Assembly (NCBI GenBank): GCA_002425935.1 | Contig: DINE01000027.1 | Location: 170,491-234,490, forward strand | From: Bacteroidales bacterium UBA5548 | Lineage (GTDB): Bacteria > Bacteroidota > Bacteroidia > Bacteroidales > UBA932 | DNA length: 64,000 nt | Reading direction: 5' to 3' | In this document: positions 17,948 to 27,487 of the stretch, piece after piece | Layout: each line of letters starts with the position of its first letter | How positions within the stretch are numbered: the stretch's first letter is position 1 | The notes under the pieces: model-generated | Databases searched by the model: none | What the model was told of the DNA's origin: nothing | The model's input: only the letters and a program-made list of their open reading frames with translations | Translations under genes and position numbers: made by a program

Positions 17948-20242
17948 ATGGGAATGAAAAAAGTAATAATATTTATAACTCTGCTTGCAGTATCTTTTTT
18001 AACATTTACTCATGCAGAGGCAAAGAGCAGGATTATTCCTGCAGGAGGCCGTTTTGATACAAGATTTCTGATTGTTGTAGATAAAGAGAGCTACAATGCT
18101 ACACAAAAGGAGATAACTGAGTACAAAAAGGCAATAGAGGCAGACGGACTCGGGGTTGTAATTCTTATTGGAGAGTGGAACAATCCTGTTGTGCTGCGAG
18201 AGGAGATACGGGCAATTTACAACAAGAGGCCCCCTATGGAGGGTGCCGTTTTTATCGGAAAAATTCCTGTTGTAAGAGTTCGTAATTTCCAACATGCTAC
18301 AACTGCATTCAAAATGGATGAGGAGAACTTTCCCATGTTTGAGTCGTCGGTAACATCAGATCGCTTCTATGATGACATGGATCTTGAGTTTGAATTTATC
18401 AAACAGGATGAGAAAAACCCGCTTCACTTCTATTACAACCTAAAGGAGAGCTCACCGCAGCAGATATCAAGCGAATTTTACTCAGCACGTATACTCCCGC
18501 CATCGGATTACGGAGTAAATGAGCACGAGCTGATCGCAAAATTTTTGCTAAAAGCTGCCGCGGCACACAGGGAGGTTAACTATGCCGACAACATAATCTT
18601 CTTTAACGGTCACGGATACAACTCCGATTGCCTTACCGTCTGGCAGAATCAGCAGTTTGCCATAAAAGAGCAGTTCCCTCTGGCTTTCAAAGATTCAAGA
18701 GGTAACGCCTTTTATAACTTCAGACAGGACCCCTTCATGAAGTTTAAACTTTACGAACGGATGCAAAAGGAGGGTACAGATTTATTTGTTTTCCACGAAC
18801 ATGGAGATTACGACACACAGTATATTAACGGGGAGTTCCCTGCACCCAATGCACTGGGATTTATCCCGGGCAGAACGCAGACTCCGGTACCTGCGGCTCA
18901 ATCTTTTATCCCAAGGGGGCCTGTTGAGGCGGCACTTGCCAGTGTAAGAAACATGTTCAGGAGATACAAGGGCGAAAGGGCAGAGAGTTTCAGGAAAAGT
19001 ATGATTGAAGAGTATGGTTTTGGTGCTGAGATTTTTGACCAGAAGAGTCTGGACGAAACCAAATATCAGGACTCACTCTTTGGAGCTCATATAAACATAA
19101 AGCTACCCGATTTAAAGCCTCTTAATTTCCAGCCCAGAGTGACAATCTTTGATGCCTGTTATAATGCATCATTTCATCGTCCGGGCTATGTTGCGGGTTA
19201 CCATATTTTTGGTGAAGGCAATACTGTGGTTACACAGGGAAACACTGTTAACGTATTGCAGGATAAGTGGTCTATGGAGCTTGTGGGAATGCTTGCACAG
19301 GGAGCAAGAGTAGGATTCTGGCAAAAGGAGATTCAGACACTTGAGTCACATCTGGTTGGTGATCCCACATTTCGCTTTACAGCCGGTTCCGGAGAGAGTG
19401 CCACTGCTAAGGCCGGAAAGAATTTAAACAGAGATCTCGCAGTAAGCACTCGCGACACAAAGGTGTGGATGGAGTATTTCAAGAGCGATAATCCAAATTT
19501 ACAGGCGATTGCGCTGAAGCTGCTTGCGAAAAACCCCCCTCCGGGATTTTCAGACCTCCTTATTAAGACCTTCAGGGAGAGCAAAAGCTATATAGTGAGG
19601 ATGCAGGCCCTTAAGAGAATGATTGACAGAAATGACAAATATCTTGCAGAGGCATTGGTTCTGGCACTGGACGACAGCTATGAACTTATAAGAAGAAATG
19701 CCGCCAGATTTTCCGGTTACTCAGGAGATAGCAGGCTGATAAAGCCGCTAGTGCACACTCTCCTCTTCTCACAAGAGAGCCAGCGTGTTCAGTATGCAGC
19801 GCAAATTGCTCTGGAGATGTTTGACCTTAATCTGTTAATCAACGAAGTAAAGAGACAGGCAGGGGAGTCAAACCTGATTCGCGGGAGCAAAACCCAAGAG
19901 CAGATAATCTCATATTACACTGCTCAGAACAGAAGGTGGGAAAACTCTCTTGCGGTGACAAAAGATAAGAGTGCCGAAACTGCTAAAAGAGTTTCTGCAA
20001 TCAGAGGTCTGAGAAACTATAATAACCATGCTCAGGTTGAGGAGTTGTTATCTGTACTTACTGACAATACCGATGATATTAAAGTTAGAATCACCCTTGC
20101 TGAGGCACTGGGATGGTTCAACTGGAGCATAAAGAAAGGTACGATTATTGATACTCTCAATAAAATGTTAAATGATGGGACCACACCCGAAGAGTTGAGG
20201 GGCGAAGTGCTACAAAGCATAAAAAGGTTAAGTGTGGGTTAA
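17948..20242 (+). CDS. C25 (gingipain-like) cysteine peptidase with HEAT-like tail, paralog 3
   Basis: The longest paralog (764 residues) has the His in HEHG (283-286, His285), Cys404 in DACYNA and GDPT near 471-474. His and Cys are 119 residues apart. The extra length is mainly a Pro-rich insert near residues 300-325 between the two catalytic residues. The start could be ATG 17948 or 17954. The tail again consists of helical repeats, ending KRLSVG, without a sorting domain. It closes the operon and is followed by a terminator at 20263-20292. Confidence 0.85.
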   Translation: MGMKKVIIFITLLAVSFLTFTHAEAKSRIIPAGGRFDTRFLIVVDKESYNATQKEITEYKKAIEADGLGVVILIGEWNNPVVLREEIRAIYNKRPPMEGAVFIGKIPVVRVRNFQHATTAFKMDEENFPMFESSVTSDRFYDDMDLEFEFIKQDEKNPLHFYYNLKESSPQQISSEFYSARILPPSDYGVNEHELIAKFLLKAAAAHREVNYADNIIFFNGHGYNSDCLTVWQNQQFAIKEQFPLAFKDSRGNAFYNFRQDPFMKFKLYERMQKEGTDLFVFHEHGDYDTQYINGEFPAPNALGFIPGRTQTPVPAAQSFIPRGPVEAALASVRNMFRRYKGERAESFRKSMIEEYGFGAEIFDQKSLDETKYQDSLFGAHINIKLPDLKPLNFQPRVTIFDACYNASFHRPGYVAGYHIFGEGNTVVTQGNTVNVLQDKWSMELVGMLAQGARVGFWQKEIQTLESHLVGDPTFRFTAGSGESATAKAGKNLNRDLAVSTRDTKVWMEYFKSDNPNLQAIALKLLAKNPPPGFSDLLIKTFRESKSYIVRMQALKRMIDRNDKYLAEALVLALDDSYELIRRNAARFSGYSGDSRLIKPLVHTLLFSQESQRVQYAAQIALEMFDLNLLINEVKRQAGESNLIRGSKTQEQIISYYTAQNRRWENSLAVTKDKSAETAKRVSAIRGLRNYNNHAQVEELLSVLTDNTDDIKVRITLAEALGWFNWSIKKGTIIDTLNKMLNDGTTPEELRGEVLQSIKRLSVG

Positions 20243-20262
20243 GTATTTTGTGTTATGTTAGG

Positions 20263-20292
20263 AAAGGGGTTGTCGTGAGACATCCCCTTTTT
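20263..20292. terminator. Terminator between the C25 operon and the convergent propeller gene
   Basis: A 12-bp stem with one mismatch (20263-20274 and 20279-20290) and a GTGA loop is followed by T on the plus strand and starts with A, so it could work in both directions. It sits between convergent stop codons at 20242 and 20296. Confidence 0.8.
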
Positions 20293-20295
20293 GGT

Positions 20296-21501
20296 TTAAT
20301 TTGCAGTACGCGCAACTATCATTACCGGATTAGACTCCTCGGTAATAAAAGAGGCTACTCGTTTCATCTCCGCCGAGCTACTCTTTTCTGCGGCACTGAT
20401 AAACTCAATTGCAGTCATAGTCATTACCATCTCACCCTCCGGGCTCAGGTTTATGGGCCAGAACGGTGCTCCTCCGTCGATATCGTTTATCATGGCATCA
20501 CTGTTATGCCTCTTTTGCAAAAGGGTAAATTTGCCACTCCTCTTATCGTAAACAGCCCTGAATCTTTGCCCGAACTCCGACCGCATAATATTTTCACCAA
20601 TTCTCATTGTGAAGAATATTGCATTTTTAGTCTCTGTTGTAAAAGATGTGGTGGTGTATATACCACTCTGTCTGTTATCGTTTATGTTTGACTCTGCCTT
20701 TTTATAACTTCCGTAATCAATTACATATGAAACGCTCTTTTTTAATGAGTTGTCGAAAGTGAAAATTGTATCACAATCGGGGTTTACAACTCTCATTACG
20801 TTGTTGTAATAATAGATATGTGCAGGAGAGGTGGTTCTGAAAACGACCGGAGCATCGCTGTTCTCCGGTATCACATAGCTGACTGGTTTTTCAAAATCAG
20901 GAATTGGATTCAGCGGAGTACCTGTTGAATCAACAATAATCAGGTAGGATTTTCCTGAGGTCTGCTCAATAACATGAGTAAAATAGTGGTTTGCAAATTT
21001 CACCATTTTAAACAGGTGTACATTTCTGTTTTTTAAGTCAGGTGAAAATATCTCTTTTACAAAATTCCCCTCTCTGTCATACTCAATAAGCTTACCGTTA
21101 TTAAAGATATGCGGATGTCTCTTCTCTTTGTCGATAAAAAAGTTAAAAGGGCTGGCCGAGAGAAACTCTCCTTTGGCGCGGCCTGAACGGCCAATATATC
21201 CGAGAAATTTTCCATCCCTGCCAAAGCGCTTAATGTCAACCCCCTTGTTGTCCATAATGTAAAATATACCGTCAATAAGAACAGGTCTGGTGAGATTGGC
21301 AATAAGTGAGCTATCTTTTGTCTCCAGAGGGATATACTCGACAGATGATGCAAATTCGCTGAGGAGAACATCTCTCTTTGAGTCAATGGCTTCTTTTACA
21401 GAGAGTATGGCAAAGTCACCTGCTTCGTCATCACTGTTGTTGCAGGAGGGAATTATTAAGATACAGCATATAGCTGCAAATTGCAGAAGAGAGTTTTTCA
21501 T
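20296..21501 (-). CDS. Six-bladed beta-propeller lipoprotein
   Basis: The 401-residue protein begins with a signal peptide and lipobox LIIPSC. It resembles the '6-bladed beta-propeller' proteins common in Bacteroidales, marked by VEYIPLETKDSSLI near the mature N-terminus and repeated blade patterns such as DIKRFGRDGKFLGYIG. These are exported, probably binding proteins of unknown ligand. Upstream lies the terminator of the S9 gene (21562-21598), so it has its own transcript, although no clear -7 box was found. Confidence 0.8.
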   Translation of the reverse strand: MKNSLLQFAAICCILIIPSCNNSDDEAGDFAILSVKEAIDSKRDVLLSEFASSVEYIPLETKDSSLIANLTRPVLIDGIFYIMDNKGVDIKRFGRDGKFLGYIGRSGRAKGEFLSASPFNFFIDKEKRHPHIFNNGKLIEYDREGNFVKEIFSPDLKNRNVHLFKMVKFANHYFTHVIEQTSGKSYLIIVDSTGTPLNPIPDFEKPVSYVIPENSDAPVVFRTTSPAHIYYYNNVMRVVNPDCDTIFTFDNSLKKSVSYVIDYGSYKKAESNINDNRQSGIYTTTSFTTETKNAIFFTMRIGENIMRSEFGQRFRAVYDKRSGKFTLLQKRHNSDAMINDIDGGAPFWPINLSPEGEMVMTMTAIEFISAAEKSSSAEMKRVASFITEESNPVMIVARTAN

Positions 21502-21561
21502 TTAGATATAATTTGGTAAATAAAGTTCAGGTATCCAGACTTTAGCGACAATAAATATACA

Positions 21562-21598
21562 AAAAAACCGTGCAAAGTGAACACTTGCACGGTTTTTT
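21562..21598 (-). terminator. Terminator after the 942-residue S9 peptidase gene
   Basis: Perfect 14-bp arms (21562-21575 and 21585-21598) enclose a 9-nt loop. The A-tract on one side and T-tract on the other make it bidirectional, but only the minus-strand gene ending at 21617 runs into it. Confidence 0.9.
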
Positions 21599-21616
21599 AA
21601 AATATTTTGGAGTAAA

Positions 21617-24445
21617 TTAGTTTTCAGTCAGTTCAAATCCCCAGTCAATACCTTTCATGGTTGCAGGAACTCCACTCTTCATCCATACTGGCATCGGAGC
21701 TCCTTTCAGATAGTGGTCAAAGAATTGTGAAAGTCTGATACTCAAATCTTTTGCATTTACTCTGCTTACAAGATTGTGTTTCTCTTTGTTGTACTGAAGC
21801 ATCCAGACAGGTTTACCCAGACGGCGGAGAGCAGTAAAATACTCAATGCCCTGATACCATGGAACTGCATCATCTTCGTCATTATGCATAATGAGAAGTG
21901 GTGTCTCAACCTTGTCTGCAAAGAACAGAGGTGAGTTCTCGATATAGAGGTCAAAACCGTCCCAGAGAGTCTTACCAAGTCGACTTTGAGTGTGTTCGTA
22001 CTGGAATTGCCTTACCATACCCGAACCCCACCTGATTCCACCGTAAGCACTGGTCATATTAGCAACCGGTGCACCTGCTCCTGCAGCTTTCCATTTAAAC
22101 AGATCGGGCCTTGTAACCATGTATGAAACCTGGTATCCACCCCAGCTCTGCCCCTGAATAGCTACATTCTCGCTGTCAACCCAAGGATTTTCACAAAGCA
22201 TCTTAACGCCGGGAACAATGCAGTCAAGTGCACTCTTACCCGGATGGCCAATCTGGTAGTATATATCCGGTAAAAATACGAGATAACCGTTGCTGGTAAA
22301 GTAAGTGATATTGATGGTTGAACGGCTTGGTGCCGGTGCTCTGTAGAAGTGAAGCATATCCGATGTCCTTTCATAGAAATAGACAATCATCGGGTATTTC
22401 TTATTTGGATCGAAATCTTCCGGTTTGTACAGAATACCGTCAACATCAAGTCCTGTTGCCGATTTCCATTTTACCAGTTCACTTGTTCCCCAGTTATAAT
22501 CTCTTTGCTGAGGGTTAATATCAGTTACCTTGGTTTGTGTTTTAAAGTTGTCCTTAGTAACCCACACATCAGGTGAGTTCATGAAGTTGTGTTTTACATA
22601 GGTGATAACCGGACCACTCTTTGCTTTGTTCAGATAAACAAAAGTATGAGGTTCTGAGATCCAAAGCTTCATCTCCGGCTTTCTCTTACCCATCTCCTTA
22701 TAGTAGTAACCGTTATCTTTGGTGCTGTTGTCAAATGAAGAGAAGTAAATTGTCTCCTTTGGTTTGATAGGGGTCATCTTAACACCCGGAGTTCCCGGAG
22801 GCAGCAGAACATCATCAAGCCGCACAATTCTAAAGGTTATGTTGCTCTTTCTTCCAAGCCCGTCTGTAAGGTTAACAGGAGGGGTAACTCCCGTTGGATC
22901 AACCTGCCATACATCAAATCTGTCGTAAAGATAGATTGCCTTGTCTCCCTCTGCCCAGCCGCCGTGACCGTATGCTGATGCCATCTGAGGAGTGTCATCA
23001 AGCTCATTTGCAAAAGAGACATTGATATCTTTTGTAAGCGAAACAATCTTACCCGAAGCAATTTCGTAAGAGTAAATCTGCTTGTCTGCATTATTGTACC
23101 AGACAAGGAATTTTGCATCCGGAGATGAACTCACACCTGTGATGTAAACATCTTCCAGAAGCAGTTTGCTGCTACCGTCTTTAATGTTAATAAGATAGAG
23201 ATCTCTTCTTGGATTGGCCGACCACTGTGACTCAATCTGATACTTGTAATCAGATGCTGCAAACCCCCAGTCAGCACTCCACTCTCCGGCAACCTGAATC
23301 AGTTGGTACTCCTCTTTTGCAAGCTGTACCAGAGAAGGATTCTCTGTCAGCTCTATAGTAGAAAGATATGATTTTCTCAGCTCTCTCTGCACATTAATCA
23401 GCTGGTATGGCTGAACATAGGTATCCTGATAGTGCCAGATATCCAGTTTTGCAACCTCTGAGTCAATGATTGTAGTGTCCTTTTCAGGCAGTATAGGTGC
23501 TATTCCGAAGAATATTCTGCTACCATCCTTGCTGAACTGCAGTGCTCTGTTTTCGCTAATTCTCCAGTTTTCGGGTAATCCCTTCAGGTTGTTGTCAACC
23601 ACAACTTTAGCCTGCGGATAACCTGCTTTATAGTGAAGAATTGAGATAAATTTATCCTTCTGCTTTGTTGTGTCAAGCTTGGCGTAGAAGAGTATGTTTT
23701 TATTGTCTTCACTTACAATAGGGAGTCTTACAGTCTGCTTAAGGTTAAAGCTGTATATATTGGTCAGAGATTTTGTCTTAGGGATATAGAGATAAAGACC
23801 GGCATTGTGCAGTGTGTCTTTTGCGTTTGGCCGTCTTATCACAAATAGGGAGTCTCCTCCTGTACTAAAGTCAAAATCCGAGATATACTTTAATGTGTCA
23901 ATCTTGCCGGTTGACAATTGCAAAACCATCAGATCTTCACCCTCTTCTTTATCCTTTTTTACCGGCTTTTTATTTTTGCTTGTATCAGCAGGCGGATTTG
24001 ATTGAAATGCAATAAAATCTTTACCGTACTTACCAATTTTAAAACTCTTCAGGTAAGGGATCTTTTTAAGCTCTTTAGTTCGCAGGTTGTAAATTCCAAG
24101 AGTGTCCTTAGGGAATTGATCCGGTTTAAGTTTTTTGATCCGGGCCTCTTTTGTCTGAGCGAAGAGGGGCTTAATTGTCATTACGACAAAGTTCCCGTCG
24201 GCGCTTAGTTTTGGCTGTACGACTCTGGCAATTGAATCTTTTGTATAATTCGTAAGATTCAGGGCAACCATGTATCCGTCTCCCTCCTGGGCATTTACAA
24301 GGAAGGTGGTAAACTTCCCGTCATCGGTCATATTGAATGCACCTACGTTTTTCCAGTTATCGTAGACGCTGTGATCAAGTGGCTTTTTTTGTGCCTGAAG
24401 CGACACAGCCATCAAGATTAGAGCAATTGTTATTAGTTTTTTCAT
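21617..24445 (-). CDS. Exported S9-family serine peptidase (prolyl oligopeptidase type), long form
   Basis: The 942-residue protein has a signal peptide (ending near LQAQK), a long beta-propeller-like N-terminal region and a C-terminal alpha/beta hydrolase domain. The catalytic triad is readable: Ser767 in GQSWGG, Asp858 in HNDEDDAVP and His890 in KEKHNL. Family members cleave oligopeptides in the periplasm or at the surface. It lies 35 bp downstream of another S9 peptidase gene on the same strand, so the two are probably co-transcribed. The exact cleavage preference is not readable. Confidence 0.93.
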   Translation of the reverse strand: MKKLITIALILMAVSLQAQKKPLDHSVYDNWKNVGAFNMTDDGKFTTFLVNAQEGDGYMVALNLTNYTKDSIARVVQPKLSADGNFVVMTIKPLFAQTKEARIKKLKPDQFPKDTLGIYNLRTKELKKIPYLKSFKIGKYGKDFIAFQSNPPADTSKNKKPVKKDKEEGEDLMVLQLSTGKIDTLKYISDFDFSTGGDSLFVIRRPNAKDTLHNAGLYLYIPKTKSLTNIYSFNLKQTVRLPIVSEDNKNILFYAKLDTTKQKDKFISILHYKAGYPQAKVVVDNNLKGLPENWRISENRALQFSKDGSRIFFGIAPILPEKDTTIIDSEVAKLDIWHYQDTYVQPYQLINVQRELRKSYLSTIELTENPSLVQLAKEEYQLIQVAGEWSADWGFAASDYKYQIESQWSANPRRDLYLINIKDGSSKLLLEDVYITGVSSSPDAKFLVWYNNADKQIYSYEIASGKIVSLTKDINVSFANELDDTPQMASAYGHGGWAEGDKAIYLYDRFDVWQVDPTGVTPPVNLTDGLGRKSNITFRIVRLDDVLLPPGTPGVKMTPIKPKETIYFSSFDNSTKDNGYYYKEMGKRKPEMKLWISEPHTFVYLNKAKSGPVITYVKHNFMNSPDVWVTKDNFKTQTKVTDINPQQRDYNWGTSELVKWKSATGLDVDGILYKPEDFDPNKKYPMIVYFYERTSDMLHFYRAPAPSRSTINITYFTSNGYLVFLPDIYYQIGHPGKSALDCIVPGVKMLCENPWVDSENVAIQGQSWGGYQVSYMVTRPDLFKWKAAGAGAPVANMTSAYGGIRWGSGMVRQFQYEHTQSRLGKTLWDGFDLYIENSPLFFADKVETPLLIMHNDEDDAVPWYQGIEYFTALRRLGKPVWMLQYNKEKHNLVSRVNAKDLSIRLSQFFDHYLKGAPMPVWMKSGVPATMKGIDWGFELTEN

Positions 24446-24480
24446 TCTTTGGTGGTTAAATTATTGTAGTTTGGTATTTA

Positions 24481-26550
24481 TTATTCCTTTAGCCACTTGT
24501 CAAGCCATCTGTAGAATACTCTGTTCCACTGAATGCTGTTTTGAGGTTTTAGTATCCAGTGGTTCTCATCAGGAAACAACAACATCTCTGATGGTACACC
24601 AAGAGCCTGAGCAGCGTTGAATGCAGCCATACCCTGGTCAACAGGAACTCTGTAGTCAAGTTCACCGTGAGTTATGAGTATAGGTGTATTCCAGTTTTTG
24701 ACAAATTTATGAGGGGAGTTAGCATAGTGTCTCTTTGCAACCGGATTGTCATCCCAAGGTGCGCCACCATTGTCCCAGTGCGGGAACCACAACTCCTCGG
24801 TTGTCATATACATATGCTCCTGATTAAAGATACCTGCATGCGCCACAAATGCACTGAACATATTTTTGTGTATTCCCGCAAGATAAAATACAGAGTAACC
24901 TCCGTAGCTGGCACCAACTGCTCCCACTTTTCCAACGTAGCTCTCCTTTTTCATCTCCTTAACAGAAGAGATGTAGTCCTGCATGTTAAGTCCCATATAA
25001 TCTCCTGATATCTGATCTGTCCACTCCTGACCAAAAGCCGTTGTTCCCCTTCTGTTAGGAAGAATAACTATGTACCCGTTGGCTGCCATAAGCTGGAAGT
25101 TCCATCTGTAAGACCAGTTCTGGCTAAGAGTACCTTGTGGCCCTCCCAGGCAGAAAAGAAGTGCGGGGTATCTCTTTGCAGGATCAAAACCCGGAGGGTA
25201 GATTACCCACATATGCATATCTTTGTTGTCTACGGTTTTAATCCATCTCTCCTCTACTTTGCCCATTGTGATCTTCTCCAGAAGATGGGCGTTCTCGTAT
25301 GATATTTGTCTGTACTCTCCTGTTGAGGCATCAATCGAAACTATCTCATTAGGCATAGACATACTTCTGTACAGTGCAATGAGTTTATCGCCCGCAATCT
25401 GTACCTGTCCAAAGTCGTACCAACCTTCGGTAAGTTTTCTTACAGATTCGTCAGCCAATGTAATCTGATAGACTCCTGTTACTGCATTAACGCATGAGTT
25501 GAAATATAGTCCTGAACCATCAGGAAGCCATACCGGACTCTCTGCATTGTATTTGAAATTACGGGTAAGGTCACGCTTCTCTCCGGTCTCAAGATTCATC
25601 ACAAAAAGGCGGTGCTTGTCTGCTTCAAATCCAGGGCGCTCCATGCTGAGCCATGCGATATGCTTACCATCAGGTGAAAAGAGCGGGTCGGTATCATACC
25701 CCATCATACCCTCAGTAAGATTGAGGTGACTCTTGTTTCCAATATCATAAAGATATATATCGGTATTGGTAGAGTAGGCATAATCTCTGCCGGTAAGTTT
25801 ACGCGAAGCGTACAATATTTTAGTGCCGTCCGGACTCCAGCTAAGTTGTTCAATTCCGCTCAAAGGCAGTGTCGGGCTCTCATAAGGCTCTCCTTCAAGG
25901 ATATCAAAAATATTTGAGATGCTCTTTCCGTCAAAATCAGCTACGAAAGGGTGGGGGATCTCCTCTACAAAGTGATCCCAGTGGCGGTACATAAGTTTGT
26001 CAATCATTCTGCCGGTAGCCTTCTCAAGATCGCTCCATACATCTCCTGCCTTCTGTATTGACTTAATATTTGATACAAACAGAATTTTTGTTTCGTCCGG
26101 CGAGAGTTTGAACTCAGAGATTCCATTGCCGTACTCTCCGATTTTTACCCTGTTTTTGCCCTCTCTGTCCATTTTGTATAGCTCCCCGCTCTGGAGAAAC
26201 ATTATCTCCTTTCCCTGATTTATCCATCTGGCATTGTTCTCACTTTTTGCAGTTGAGGTTATCTGGCGGATATTTCCACCGTCAACATCCATTATGAACA
26301 ACTCTCTGTTATTCTTATTGCGGGCTATGTCGGTGAAAGATACGCCGTAAAGAATCTCCTTTCCGTCAGGGGATACCTGCGGGTCGCTCACTTTACCCAT
26401 GTTGTGCATAACCTCAGGGGTAAGCAGTCCGTTTTCTACCATAATTGTACTCCTTGAGATAGGAGTCTCCTCCTGATTCTTCTCTCCTTCTGTGCAGGCA
26501 GAGGCGAGGAGTGCCGTTGAAATAAACATAACCAGTAATTTACTCTTCAT
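24481..26550 (-). CDS. Exported S9-family serine peptidase, DPP5-like, lipoprotein
   Basis: The 689-residue protein has a signal peptide with lipobox LLASAC. A WD40/PD40-type propeller (TolB-like blades with SPDGKEILYG and SPDGKHIAWL patterns) is followed by a hydrolase domain. The triad is Ser548 in GASYGG, Asp632 in HGELDYRVP and His664 in ENHW. The arrangement fits dipeptidyl-peptidase 5 (DPP5) and acylaminoacyl-peptidase-like S9C enzymes, which trim dipeptides from peptides in the periplasm. It is upstream of the longer S9 gene. Confidence 0.92.
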   Translation of the reverse strand: MKSKLLVMFISTALLASACTEGEKNQEETPISRSTIMVENGLLTPEVMHNMGKVSDPQVSPDGKEILYGVSFTDIARNKNNRELFIMDVDGGNIRQITSTAKSENNARWINQGKEIMFLQSGELYKMDREGKNRVKIGEYGNGISEFKLSPDETKILFVSNIKSIQKAGDVWSDLEKATGRMIDKLMYRHWDHFVEEIPHPFVADFDGKSISNIFDILEGEPYESPTLPLSGIEQLSWSPDGTKILYASRKLTGRDYAYSTNTDIYLYDIGNKSHLNLTEGMMGYDTDPLFSPDGKHIAWLSMERPGFEADKHRLFVMNLETGEKRDLTRNFKYNAESPVWLPDGSGLYFNSCVNAVTGVYQITLADESVRKLTEGWYDFGQVQIAGDKLIALYRSMSMPNEIVSIDASTGEYRQISYENAHLLEKITMGKVEERWIKTVDNKDMHMWVIYPPGFDPAKRYPALLFCLGGPQGTLSQNWSYRWNFQLMAANGYIVILPNRRGTTAFGQEWTDQISGDYMGLNMQDYISSVKEMKKESYVGKVGAVGASYGGYSVFYLAGIHKNMFSAFVAHAGIFNQEHMYMTTEELWFPHWDNGGAPWDDNPVAKRHYANSPHKFVKNWNTPILITHGELDYRVPVDQGMAAFNAAQALGVPSEMLLFPDENHWILKPQNSIQWNRVFYRWLDKWLKE

Positions 26551-26642
26551 AAATGTAGTTTTTTGTATATAATTATCACTTTTTTACGGAACAATCCCGT
26601 AAAAATAAACAAAAATGACATTAATAAAGAGAAATTATAAAA

Positions 26643-27452
26643 CTATTTCACCGGAGTGAAAACATATCCGCCTTTACCGTCGGCCTTTAATGTACCAATA
26701 CCGGGATAGGGTATATGCATTCCTGCTGCAGTAAGGTTTTTGCTTACTATATACTCAAGCAGCTTCAGCCTCGTCTTAACAGCCTCTTCGGGATTGGTGT
26801 CATATGTGATGGCAACCTTGGGGTATGGCATCTGAATTGCCATTGCGTGCGTCAGATCTCCCCATATAATCAGGTCGTCGATAAAGAAAACTGTATGACC
26901 CGGTGTGTGTCCGTAGCTCTTCATGCTTTTTATGTTCCCATAAAGTTTTGCCGGCTTATCATCTCCCGGCTCAAAAAGTGTCATGTTGTGAGAGTAGTAA
27001 GACAAAATCTTCTTTGCACTCTCACCTGCACTTTTATACTCTTCGTTTGACAGGTATAGCTTTGCGTTTGGAAACATAGCCTTATCAGAGGCCACTAATC
27101 CTCCAATATGATCTCCGTGAAGGTGTGTAAGAATTATTGCATCAATTTGCTCTGGTGTAACTCCTGAATGTTCCAGATTTTTAAATAATTCTCTCCCCAC
27201 TCCTGTATCTGCCAATATGTTTTTACCCTCTGTCTTTATGAGGAATGCATTTGTAGCACCCGGATAAGTCTTATCGGGAGCTGCACTGGCAATTATCTCT
27301 TCTGTTGCTCCTATCAGATTGTTGAGATTATTGACTCGCTGACCCTCTGAAAGAAGGATTATCTCGGCATTTTTAGTTTTATAGGTAAATGTGTTCTGAG
27401 CCTGAAGCACCAGAGATACAAACAGGATTGCTATTGTAATTATAATCTTCAT
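26643..27452 (-). CDS. Exported MBL-fold metallo-hydrolase
   Basis: The protein has about 269 residues from ATG 27452, which gives a clean signal peptide ending near LQAQN; a longer frame to 27479 adds nine residues without improving it. The zinc motif HLHGDH and a later GHTPGH are the metallo-beta-lactamase-fold signature. Many of these exported proteins are hydrolases of lactones or similar esters; the substrate is not known. It is 35 bp downstream of the BtuB-like TonB receptor gene on the same strand. Confidence 0.85.
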   Translation of the reverse strand: MKIIITIAILFVSLVLQAQNTFTYKTKNAEIILLSEGQRVNNLNNLIGATEEIIASAAPDKTYPGATNAFLIKTEGKNILADTGVGRELFKNLEHSGVTPEQIDAIILTHLHGDHIGGLVASDKAMFPNAKLYLSNEEYKSAGESAKKILSYYSHNMTLFEPGDDKPAKLYGNIKSMKSYGHTPGHTVFFIDDLIIWGDLTHAMAIQMPYPKVAITYDTNPEEAVKTRLKLLEYIVSKNLTAAGMHIPYPGIGTLKADGKGGYVFTPVK

Positions 27453-27487
27453 AATGTATTGTTTTATTAATAATAACAAGTATAAAG

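Noticed and set aside
20248..20691. Plus-strand 147-residue open frame
   Set aside because: It lies antisense inside the propeller lipoprotein gene and over the terminator; composition is non-protein-like.
26581..26605. Terminator between DPP5-like and MBL genes
   Set aside because: A 9-bp stem (arms 26581-26589 and 26597-26605) exists, but on the minus strand it is followed by A not T, so it is not a convincing terminator.
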